Part shown: positions 38,407 through 48,601 of the stretch, piece after piece
Position numbering within the stretch: position 1 is the stretch's first letter
Layout of the letters: each line of letters starts with the position of its first letter
NCBI GenBank assembly: GCA_963573315.1
Contig: OY752144.1
Coordinates: 924,501 to 988,500, forward strand
DNA: 64,000 nucleotides
Reading direction: 5' to 3'
From: Entomortierella parvispora
Taxonomy: Eukaryota > Mortierellomycota > Mortierellomycetes > Mortierellales > Mortierellaceae
Made by a program: the position numbers and the translations under genes
The notes under the pieces: generated by a model
What the model was told of the DNA's origin: nothing
Database searches by the model: none
Seen by the model: only the letters and a program-made list of their open reading frames with translations

Positions 38407-39865
38407 ATCTGCTTTTGAGGTGAGTGAGAAAGGCCTAGTGTATTATGTGTAGGTAATCGGAAAGGCTGAGCGATTGAGTCGAGTGAAGATCAAGGAAGGA
38501 TGAGGACGAAGACCAGGTTTTATACTTGAAGAGCACTAGAGCTGGCAGTGTTTTTTCTGGCCAACCTGCGTCGATTGTGGACCCGACCTGAAGACTGAGG
38601 GCACGAATTCCCTTGCATTGCGATAAGATCTTGGGAAGGAAGAATCAAGATCAGGGAAGCAAGGGTTGTCAAGGGTGTTTCGAACTCAAGGGAATATCTC
38701 ATTTTGGTGGCAAATTATGACACTGCATCAATAACACATGGTGGGAAACGATCTTGGTGGAGGAACGAGAACAGGAACAGGAATGACAGAGGACAGGCAC
38801 TTCATCACGGCAGAACAACAGAATGTCAGATCGATCCGATCGATCCGATCCAAGCTGGATCCCTTCTGAAGGGTGGTGGCGTCTGTTGGGAATGTGTGAT
38901 TCTGTTGTGGTCCTATCCGTCCAAAGAAACAGATGCGTTACCGTCACAGCCAGTTCTTTGGGCGCAGCATGTAAACAGTTTTGGCACCTCATCCACCTGC
39001 ATCTGCTCAATGAGCCAACATGTCGTTGTTTGGTCAATTGGATCACTCAAACGGTAGCGGCAATGATGAGTGGTGACGAAGAAAGTGTTTACACAACACT
39101 AGCGTGCAAAAAAACAGCAGTATAGAAAACAACAAGCGTGGCTGCATGGACCCACAGGTGCAACATAACGCAACGCATCGCAGCAGGCGGGGCAGGCAGG
39201 CAAGACGCACATGCCTGGTCTCCACAGACCAAAATGAGGAATCCCCTTTTTCTACAAAATACCTGAACGCGAAACGCGAAACACGAACAGAATAGAACAA
39301 CGAAAATAAAAAGTGCCAGGTGTTGGTTCAGATCAGTATTTCAGACCGCATCCCTCTCATCCGCATTTCGAATTCATGTCCACATCCTCATCCCCCAGGG
39401 TCTGTGGCCTGACTGTCTTGTCGACATGTCTAATGTCGGACCCATAGATGACCTGATTCTCCACCCACTGCACCCCTCCCCTCGCTTTCTCTGGGTTTTT
39501 TTTTTTTTTTTTTATAACTCTCCTCCTTCTCCTTCCGTTTGACCGATCCGTTCCTCCTCTCTCTCTCTCCTCCCTCTCTCCAACTGGGTTGCCAAGGAGT
39601 TATAATTCAAAAGGGGGCCGAGAATTGCTGGAAAGAGAAGAGAGATATGAACGCTGTCGAGCTCGGCTTTTAGTCCCTGCTGCTAATACACCCTAGTTCA
39701 ACGCATACCATATCCTCGCCTGCCCCGTCTCTCTGCCTGCGTCCGTCTTTCGAACCCCCCCGCCCCTTCTTTCCCACTTTTCTGTTCCCCTCCAATCCAG
39801 CTTACAGTCACTCAGTGCCCTTACCATAACTTCAGTATATTAAAAAGACCATCCCCTTTTGCTCG
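38407..39865. other. Divergent promoter region
   Basis: 1.46 kb between divergent start codons. It contains the TATA element above, a 9-bp tandem (TCGATCCGA units at 38830-38850), a T-run at 39498-39514, and CT-rich leader sequence to the ATG at 39866 with TATATTAAAAAG at 39836-39847. No gene is seen. Confidence 0.5.
38518..38524 (-). promoter_or_regulatory. TATA box of the secreted-protein gene
   Basis: Minus-strand TATAAAA about 112 nt upstream of the ATG at 38406, a typical spacing for a highly expressed fungal gene. Confidence 0.55.
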
Positions 39866-41983
39866 ATGGACCGGTCCAAGAAAGCAATCTCCAGCCGACT
39901 CACACCAGCGGAGGAAGCCGAGCTAAAGAAAAACCCAAGTCCAGGCGACATTGAAGAACCAGAGAGTCTGAAGGACACAGGGCAATCCTCAACACCCGCA
40001 CCTACACCTGCACCGGCACCCACTCCTACTCCCATTATACCCGCTCCCCTCTCTGTTCCCGTAATCACCCCCCAGTATCAATTGGCAAAGAAAGTAGGAA
40101 AGAAGGCGTCTATAAAACGAACACCTATCCAGACCATCAGCACTCCCTCCAGAGATCCAACATCCTCAACTAGCTCACGGAGGGACAGTCGCACCCACGC
40201 ACAACAATCTGTCATTATAGATCGAATCACCCGGTCAGAAGAAGAAGATGAAGACAATGGAAACGAGGCCGACAACGATGACGACGACGACAGTGATGAG
40301 ACCCAACAGATCCAAGCCTCTGCACTACTCGTCGACGAGATTGTATCTGAAGTTGTTTCTGCACACACTAGGGCCTCTGTTCTTGCAGCCGCAAAGCTCC
40401 TTCAATCATCTCCAGTCCGGCCCATTGAAGTTAGAACAGGCATGACACCTAGGGAGCAACAACTACAGCAGCAACTACAACAGCAGCAGCAACTTCAGAG
40501 GCGGCCAGGAGACGAGAGTCCGTTCATTCCTATTCCAGGGTCAGGAACACCTTCATTTGTGTCGACAACGCCCACTATTATACCAGCAGTGTCACAACAT
40601 CTTCGGAGACCCTCAACGGCGACATCACGGCACAGTCTTACAACAACTGTCATTACCGCGGCGACACCTCCGGCCTCGGTTTACCACCGGTCATCATCCT
40701 CTATCGACCTTCAAACAGCAGCTCCAACCGTGACTCTAGAAGCTACGAGACCACCACCGCCACCAGTATTGTCGCCGCCACCAGCCCCACATATCACGCC
40801 TTGGTTGGATCCTGAGCACTTTCGGCTTGTCTTTCGTCAACTGGCCATGTACACAGAGCAATTAGAAGGACTGAACGATCAAATCTTGGAGGTCATGACT
40901 CTGTATCGACCGCCACCACTACCTCGACCTAGTCGGCTGTCATCATTCTTAACTTCGCGCGGTGAAAAGAGGAGACCTGGGAGTGCAGATAATGACATGG
41001 ATGAGGATGGCGGCAGTGGCAATGGCAGTGGCAGCGGCGACGATCAAGATCAGATTGAGCGGGGTGAAAAATCGCCGTCACCTACTCCAGAGGAAAAGAG
41101 GCGGATGAAGGGCAAGGAGAAGGCGCCCGTGAACCTAGAAGAGGAACGTCAAATGGTAGCGCAAGCGTTTACAGATCTCACCATGGAATGCTGGCCACGG
41201 ATCTACAAGATTCCAGCAGAGCCGCGGACGGAACAGGCGACAAAAGATCGGATCAAGATTGCGACTCAGCTCAAGGACGCAATCGTGACTTTTTGGAGTG
41301 TCCAGAGTCATTTTCAGGAACGGGCACAGCTATTACTGGACATCTATCAGGTACCCATCGTGTGGGCATGAGATGGATGGATAAGCATGTCGGATGGAAA
41401 TGGAATATATGGGTAACTATGACCTAATATTTCTGGTTCCTGATCATATTGAAAATATATATATATATAGGATCCCACCGAACTCCAGAGAGGAAACAAG
41501 CTCAGGATACTCAAGAGTCGCCATCTCAACAATCTGCTTTCACGGGAACCGATGCAACCTTTTGAAGTCGAACAGGTTCTAGACCAGTACCAACTCCACA
41601 ACGAGAAACTCGTTCTGCTCTCAGAACAACTGCAAAATATCTGGCTCGGCATTTTGATGCTCCTTGGAGATCCGGATCAGACTAGGTCAGCGGCAGCCAA
41701 GATGGGTCGAAGCCGTCGTCTAGATCTTGGCTCTTCGTTACAACATCTACACGGCGGAGGAGGCGCTTCCTCTTCAAATTCGTCTTATTTTCTCGGCCAT
41801 TCTATGCATTCTATGGCTCAGTCGTCTTCTTCGTCCATGACCGGAGGGCCAAGGGCAGGGGGACGGAGGATGTTTAGGCTCAGAAAGGATAAACGATTCG
41901 GGCTAGCTCTCAAAGTTGCGTTGCTAGTCTGTGTGGGCGGGGGTATGATCCTAATGGCCATCTTCCTCAACACTCGATCATGA
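39866..41983 (+). CDS. Unknown protein with disordered N-terminus, helical core and C-terminal membrane anchor
   Basis: Two exons (39866-41350, 41471-41983; GT-AG intron whose acceptor follows a TA repeat) give 665 residues. I do not recognise a family. The first roughly 310 residues are Ser/Thr/Pro/Gln-rich with a TPAPTPAPAPTPTP stretch and an acidic run near 130-150. A helical region (about 315-560) contains LDPEHFRLVFRQLAMY, TMECWPRIYK and QVLDQYQLHNEKLVLLSEQ, and is interrupted by an acidic Gly/Ser insert. One hydrophobic helix at the extreme C-terminus (ALKVALLVCVGGGMILMAIF) is followed by about five residues. There is no signal peptide, so this has tail-anchored topology with the bulk in the cytosol. 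A membrane-tethered scaffold is possible, but the function is unknown. Confidence 0.8.
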
Positions 41984-42043
41984 ACAAGATGGAGAGAACC
42001 TGGACCATTCTCACTCATGCACACTTGCACTAAAAAGGCATTA

Positions 42044-42049
42044 AATAAA
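42044..42049 (+). terminator. Poly(A) signal AATAAA of the tail-anchored protein gene
   Basis: Signal 61 nt after the stop. The facing minus-strand gene ends only 79 bp further on, so the two 3' ends converge tightly. Confidence 0.5.
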
Positions 42050-42127
42050 CCATCTTGAACGATGTGACTCTTAGAGAATCGCGCCATTTTTTCTTCCTTT
42101 TTTTAATGCTGTTAGGATCGGTATTAC

Positions 42128-45100
42128 TTAATGGCTCAAGATATCGACGAGCTTCTCCAAGGCCGTAGCCATACGCGCTACATTGATGTCCAAAGACTCC
42201 AGCCTCTTGTCCAAGGAACTCATGCTTGCAGAGAAGACTGCCGTATCGAGAGAACTGGTGGCCTTGGAAACCTCTACGATTGCAGCAGAGACCGAAGACG
42301 AAGCCGCGGTTGCAATTGATACAACAGGAGCAACAACGGCCTCGACTACGGGGGTAGCAGGGACGATAATCTTTTCGTCGTCCACTGTGTCATCTTCCAC
42401 GACTTTGATTACTGGGGCAGGCTCAAGCTCTGGGAACTGGACGTGTTCTTCGGCGTAACGAATTGGTCTCTCCTCCATATCATCGCCACCGTAGATGGGA
42501 CAAGGTGCGTATCCAAGTGCTGCCGAGTTCTTCTTGTCTCTCGTTGACCCGGGAATCACCATGATCCTGAATCCATAGACGCGACGACAGCTTAGGTCGA
42601 CCAAGGCCCAGGCGTCCCATTTGTAAGGACCAGCATCCCGTCCAATTTTCAGATCTACCTCAGTCTGGCCATCCTGCTCAGCCTTGTATACAACCTTGTT
42701 GAGCGCCTCAGCTGTAAAGCAGGATCCGTTGACGTTCACAACATTGTCGCCGTCGGCATTCTTGACTCGGACTACCGATCGAGAGCCGTCCACCTCGTTA
42801 TCCATGTGCAAAAAGAGCAAGTCTGAGGGTTCTTGGACAGACACGCCCCTAGGGCTGTAGACATACTCTTGGACAAAGACAATCTCCTCTCCTTCAATGT
42901 CCTTGAATGTCAGTCTGATGCGAACTGGATGATGGATGCCCATCATGGCGTAGCCCCAGCAGTTTTGCATCAGTTTTGCCTGCTCAGGAGAGCGACGAAC
43001 GATCGCTTCAAATGGAACATCGAGTGTCTGTGTTGGTCCAATGGAGGCCGGGAACTTGACGTCGCCCAGGGTCAGCGACTCCACTTGTTGATATTCCTCA
43101 TCTCCTACCAAGCGATATTCGGCTTTTGCGCTTGCTAGGGTCACATAGGTATGGCCGGTTGGGGGGGCCTTGTTAAAGATACGGAGGCGACCTTGGAACT
43201 TATCGGCATTATTGCGCACGAACTGTCCTTCCGTATTGGCAACCATAGGGCCTTGTGGGATCACCACGATAGGCAGCCCTGTCCGGGCCTTGAACTCTCG
43301 GGCTGCGCGAAGAGGCTTGGTTCTGAGAACATGTCCTTTGTGGATGGTTTCCGCGAACTTGTACGGCTCTGCAGGCTTGTACACGCTGAATTTTGCCTTG
43401 GAAATGACTCGTACATCGCCCGACAAGGTCACAGTCTCGATATCGATGGGTGCTACACTCACACTAGCTGTATCACTTGTTGCAACCTTGACAGTCAATT
43501 TAACGCCATCAATAGTGCCAGACTCGTTCAAGGTCCACTCGGCCATGGAATAGTTCTCCTCCGACTTGTGAGTCCTGAAGACCAAAGTCTCTCCTGTGCT
43601 CTGGACTTTGGTGTTTGCTTCCTTCAATGCCTCCGCGTCAAACACTTGAAAATAGTAAGGCGAATCAAAGGTGATGCGACCCACATGGATCACCATCATG
43701 TTCTTGGAAAGTCTCTCGATACGGGTACGCCAGCGGAACAATTTGCTGACTGAGGCTTTTTGATATTGGCTCGTAATTAGATCCTGCTCCTCGAGTTCGA
43801 GCCATTCTTCCCTTGTGTCAGTGTAACCAAGAATAGCAGAGGCGAACTTGAAGAAGTTGGTGTAAGGGTACTCGCAGTGATGAGCCGATCTATGGTTGGA
43901 GAATGTACAGCCAGCCTTATTGCCACAGCATGAGAAGGAGCCTTCGATCTCGGTGGCCTTGTGGAAGGAGCAAGCCTGGGGTCCATTGCCTGATTCACGA
44001 TATTCCTTGTCGCACTGAAGACAGGTGAGACGCTGCTCCGCCTCCTGCTCACGTGCCTCATTTGCCATGGCTTTGATCGTCAAGGCAACAGTGTTGCTCG
44101 AGTTCTCCAGCATCAGAGTTTCGATGCGCGACTGATTCTCCTCCAAAAGATCTTCCATGCTGGACTGCATTTGTTCCATGACCTGATCGCTCATCGCCAA
44201 ATGCATTTTCTTGGCGTATTCTTCGACCAATGCTGGGTTGTGCTATTGTTACGTGTTGAAGGCAGAGCAGCAAAAGCTGTTAATACGATGGCCTCTCTAT
44301 ACATGTAAGATCAACCTGAACACTCGATCTCTTTACCTTCACCGCATCCTGGCCACCATGAGACATGACAAACTGTTGAGCGTCCAAATCCTGTTGATCT
44401 TGAGGCACACCTCTGGTGAGAATAGAAATGTCGCCAGTTTGTTGGATCTGTAAACTGAGCATCAAATCTTGGGAGCAATTCGTGATCTTTTCGGCCATGC
44501 CAGCAAAGTTTGCTCCGTTGGACATGTTGAGTCTTCTGGCAATCGCCCCTTGCTTGCGATAGGTCTGGATAAGAGTCGCGGCGCTCTTCAAGATACTGTT
44601 CATTTTTTCGATCACGGCCACCAGAGGGTCGATCGCCTTGACCTTTTCCAACACTGTGATGTTGCTGACCATAAAGTTGATGCGCTCCAAAAGATCCGTG
44701 CATTTGGCGTCCGCGTCTCTGGCTTTCTTTTCCACGTCAATGATAATCTACAAGGACATCCATTAAGTGTGGGTTAGACAATTGTAGAAAAAAGCCAATC
44801 CTCCTACAGTGAATTCCATGATTTACCTTCAAGATCACAAACGCGGGGGCAATGAAAGGCACAGCCTTGCCAATATCAACGAGCTTGTCAGCCAATTGAA
44901 TTAAGTGGCCAAGCGCTGGGTTATCTTCAATCTTGGTCATAATCGCGGTGGACTTGCCATCGAGGACTTTGTTGGCAATAGTCACACCCTGCTTGAAAAA
45001 GGTCTCGCCTGTTGTAGCAGTCGCTGTGGCCATCATAGCCATGTCGACGCCCTTGTTAAAGGTCTTCTCTACAAGAGACGCCTCACCCTCCGAACCTCGA

Positions 45101-45801
45101 AGGGCGTCCACGGTATCGCGAACTTCCCTGAAGCCTGATCGCAAAGGAGATTGGCGGCTTGAGCTCTGATCAGTTTCAGCGCTGTTACTATCGCCGCTGG
45201 CCACCGTGATACTCTCGCCTATGGACTGTGCAGCCGAGATGTAACTGTCGCTCTCGCCTCTAGGAGAGCGCTGAGACTCGACAGGGATGGGAGGCAGGGT
45301 GCGACTTGGCGCGGTTCGGCTAGGGCTTGTAGGTGGCGGATGGAATTGCTGTTGAGGCTGTGGCTGCGATGGGCTAGGTGGAGTCGGACTAGAAACTGGG
45401 GAACTGTTGCCACTGTTATTTCGGGCTGGGAACATGTTCTGGCCATGGACCATGTTATGGAAGGCTTGGCCGGTGGGCATTGACTGGGGGAAATGACCGT
45501 GCTGTTGGTTCATAAACTGTTGGTGTACGTTTTGGAAATGGCCCGGCTGATGGACCATTGGAGGACCACCAACTGGTCGAGGTCCGCCAACTGGCGGCGG
45601 CGCGCCATGAAAGGGCTGGGGCGGTTGACCGGGGAAACGGACAGGTGGAATCGGGTATCGCGGTTGCTGCTGACCAGGGAACGCGTTGTTAGGGTTGTTT
45701 TGGTTAGGATTACGGGGGTCGATAAAAGGCGGGACCTGGCCTGGCCCAAACCCCGGACGGCCGTGGTTGTTGAACCGAGGGTCACTGCTGTTGTTGGCCA
45801 T
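42128..45801 (-). CDS. Large protein with MLKL/HeLo-like helical bundle, Cys/His module and beta-rich C-terminus
   Basis: Three exons (45801-44827, 44747-44337, 44242-42128) give 1166 residues. Residues 1-215 are Pro/Gln/Asn/His-rich and disordered. Residues about 230-460 form amphipathic helices (VEKTFNKGVDMAMMATA, LADKLVDIGKAVPF, IAPAFVILKIIIDVEKKARD, CTDLLERINFM) that I judge similar to the four-helix N-terminal domain of MLKL-like/HeLo-type fungal proteins. The domain runs across intron 1, supporting the splice. A Cys/His cluster follows near 530-585 (CLQC, CSFH, SCCGNKAGC, HRSAHHC), likely zinc-binding. The C-terminal roughly 550 residues look beta-rich, then end in a short amphipathic helix. 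In MLKL and HET-S-type proteins the bundle perturbs membranes. Whether that holds here is inference. The neighbour on the same strand is also a putative membrane-inserting helical protein. Confidence 0.7.
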
Positions 45802-46977
45802 TGCGAGGATGAAGGAATGAATGAGGATGAAATGAAAGAGGAAATGGCAATCCCTTCATCACGTTTGGCTTATTTATTGGCAGTAGACAGAAAAAAGAAA
45901 AAAAAAGTCCAAGGGGGTGATAAATGCGGCAACGAGAATTGAGAGCACCGGGTCTTTCTGCCGTCGCTGGTCCAACAAACCGCATCAATTGCTCCATGGT
46001 GGCACAGTCCGCTGTGGTCTGGACCGCTTAACAGGAGCAGACCAAGAGAGCCCAGTCCAGTGGTCCAGAACAGAACCTGTTAGTGTTGAGTTGTTGTCAC
46101 CATGGCCCTCTGGCAACAAGGTGGACGGTGGACGTTCAAAGTGCCTCAGGGTCCTGCCCGCCCCCATGTGTCATCTAAGCGCAGGTTGGAAAGAGCGCAC
46201 TGCTGTAGTGCGCTCATTTCCCCAAACACATGAACGGCCATTATTTGTTTGCTGCTCCTTCAGTGGCAAATGCGGAAAACACCATGGCAACACAGGGAAA
46301 AGGTAGCTCCAGTCCTGATCCCCACGTCAGCAAGAAATAAATAGTTCACGAGATTCACTGGCCGTCTCGTGCAGTTTTCTTGTTCTGTTGGTGCTTTGGG
46401 TGTTGTTGCCCGTGAACGCTGTTTGGTTCAAACAAGTGGCAAGTAAAGGGGAATGATATTCTTCTCGCACTTACCTGTCTTTCCCACGGTTCTATCTTCG
46501 ACGTACCAAGATCATCCGTCCAGATGCCTGCAGCTAAACATCCATTGTCGCTTGCTATGATAGAGGCGAAGAATATTCTTAAAGGTCATTTTCGTACTGA
46601 ACTCGCTGCCTTAGGACTGTTTCGATGTGTTGGGATTCGCAAAAACCAATTGCGGCCTTAGGACACGGTTTGCTGTCTATGAGACAGCCACAGAGAAAAT
46701 CGTGATGAGATGGGACATGAAAACAACGGCATTCCACACATCCGACAAGAAGATGACCTGCTGGCTACATGCTCATCCCAGTGTCAGGTGTCAGCTCCGC
46801 TCTATCGGCTGCAACAGTCAACAGGCTGTTGAACGAGACTGTGAAAAGTACATCCTCTTCTTTCCCTGACCCAGGGTTGAACAACACGCGACGCGATATG
46901 AAACTCTGTCGCGTACGAAACAGCCGCGAGTTCCCTAGTTCACTGCCAAATACAAACAAAAAAAAGTTTATTGGGCT
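45802..46977. other. Intergenic region between the two putative membrane-active protein genes
   Basis: Holds the upstream region of the large gene and the 3' flank of the smaller one. There is an A-rich tract at 45893-45907. No convincing gene is seen. Confidence 0.5.
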
Positions 46978-48027
46978 TCAAGCCTCGATAAGCTGTTGAC
47001 ACTTGACATCCTTCTCGGAGCAGATGACTTTCGTCTCATCCACAGAGGGGGTAAGCTGTTTACATCTGGCCTCCACCTGAGCCTGCAATCGTTCGATGGT
47101 TTCTGCATGCATGCCTATCGCCGCGCACAACTCCTTGATCTCGTGCGCTTCTTTCTTTGCAAAGCGGTAAGCCTCCACACGAAAAATCTCTTCAATGTCG
47201 TCAGGGGTCGTTCCAGAAGGGCAGTTGGAGGCGGTTGCCTCCAAGGTTTCTATCTTTAATTTTTGGAGATGTTCCTTGCTGATCCTCAGTTTTTTCAGAA
47301 TCTCGAACATGGGTGACTCAAAGGGCCTGATGTAGTCTTGCACCGTGACAAGTCGGTCGACCGCTTCAGCACAGAGATCAGCCTTGTTCTGGTCATGTCG
47401 GGCAATAACTTCCCCAATACCGCCCCCGCCAACTGCCAAGGCAGCAACACCCGTCATTACCCTGTGGCCCATGACTCCTATAGCCACAGGCGTGAAAGAA
47501 ATACCGGCTGTGAAAGTACCTGCTACTATCAAGCTGATGGAGGCGATACGGGCTATTGAAGACATTTCGTTGTGGGTGTCACTGCTGGCAAGATATTTCT
47601 GGATGAGATCCTTCATTTCCTCGGAAAGCGCAACCACCTCCTTGTAAGCCGTAGAGTGCCGCTCGGCTTGGTCCTGCATCTTTTCAATGAAAAGATCAAT
47701 CGCTTTCAGGGTCGAGGGCGCACGGCGGATGAAGACGTGAAGTTGACGATCATATATCTCCATGAGATTGGAGAGGTCGCGAATGGCCTTGAGAAGCTCC
47801 ATGAGTGTTCCACCCACATACGTGTGAATGAATCTTAGGAGCTTTTCAGTCGCTACCCGGTGTTCCTCTTTGACCCTTTTTTGAATAAAAAATTCGCGCT
47901 GGGAGAGGAGTTCTTTCAGACCGTCCAATTGATTACTTAGACATTCTCCGACCAGCTTTAGCTCTGGGGAGAGATGTGCAATGAGAGTAAACCCCTGCTT
48001 CGTAGGGCTATCCAGGACGAAAGACAT
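46978..48027 (-). CDS. All-helical protein with central hydrophobic hairpin (ClyA/HBL/XaxA-like topology)
   Basis: A single coding exon encodes 349 residues. It is almost wholly long heptad-like helices (about 1-155 and 215-349). These flank one hydrophobic segment pair near 160-207 (SISLIVAGTFTAGISF, VAIGVMGHRVMTG, AALAVGGGGIGEVI). Long helices around a single central Gly/Ala-rich hairpin are the hallmark of the ClyA/HBL/XaxA class of alpha-helical pore-forming proteins. This assignment rests on topology, not on recognised sequence identity. No signal peptide is present, so the fungal protein would be cytosolic or leave by a non-classical route. The sequence just before the ATG reads TTTCTCAG, so a 5'-UTR intron (48121-48028, donor GAG|GTAAGG) is likely and fixes the start. 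Alternatively it is a cytosolic membrane-remodelling or coiled-coil protein. Confidence 0.5.
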   Translation of the reverse strand: MSFVLDSPTKQGFTLIAHLSPELKLVGECLSNQLDGLKELLSQREFFIQKRVKEEHRVATEKLLRFIHTYVGGTLMELLKAIRDLSNLMEIYDRQLHVFIRRAPSTLKAIDLFIEKMQDQAERHSTAYKEVVALSEEMKDLIQKYLASSDTHNEMSSIARIASISLIVAGTFTAGISFTPVAIGVMGHRVMTGVAALAVGGGGIGEVIARHDQNKADLCAEAVDRLVTVQDYIRPFESPMFEILKKLRISKEHLQKLKIETLEATASNCPSGTTPDDIEEIFRVEAYRFAKKEAHEIKELCAAIGMHAETIERLQAQVEARCKQLTPSVDETKVICSEKDVKCQQLIEA

Positions 48028-48121
48028 CTGAGAAATAAAAAAGAGAAGGAAAAGCTGCGTTAATGGATAGTTCTAGGCTCATTCTAATGGGATGTTCTAT
48101 CATAAGTTGAGCAGGCCTTAC
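48028..48121 (-). other. Probable 5'-UTR intron of the helical-hairpin gene
   Basis: Minus strand GTAAGG at 48121 and TTTATTTCTCAG ending at 48028, directly abutting the ATG. The length of 94 nt matches local introns. No ATG lies in the short upstream exon sequence visible. Confidence 0.6.
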
Positions 48122-48601
48122 CTCGGTGAATGCTGAAGGATACGGTTGGTGGTGAGAAAGAGAAAAGGATAGAAGGAAAGATTGTCCACGGCCGCTTCAG
48201 GCGGAACACCCCTGCTTCGCCTTCACTTTTATGTCCCTGCACTCTGTGCACAATAACCTCGCCAATCGACCTCAGTGGTACAGGAGTTGCGTTTCTAAAA
48301 GATTATTTGTTCGCTTGAGATCTAGCATCACACGTCAGGGGGGTCTTTAACAACACCCCTTGCTTTGCCTTTCCATTTTTTGCTTGCATATCCTGCGAGC
48401 GTTTGCTTTGCCAACTCACCTCACCCCCCCAATACTTCTTTCTTCGCTTCCACCGCATATCATACCAGTCTCATGTTTCTGAACGATCATTTATTCTCTA
48501 GCGATCTACCAATAAATACAGAGGAGGCCTTCAAAAGAAAAAAAAAAGGAACCTCCCTTCACCCTCACCTCCCCTATTCATATCAGGCGTTTTCCGTATG
48601 T
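48122..48601. other. Spacer between helical-hairpin gene and Gde1-like gene
   Basis: Promoter and leader of the minus-strand helical gene plus the 3' end of the Gde1-like gene. No additional gene is visible. Confidence 0.5.
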
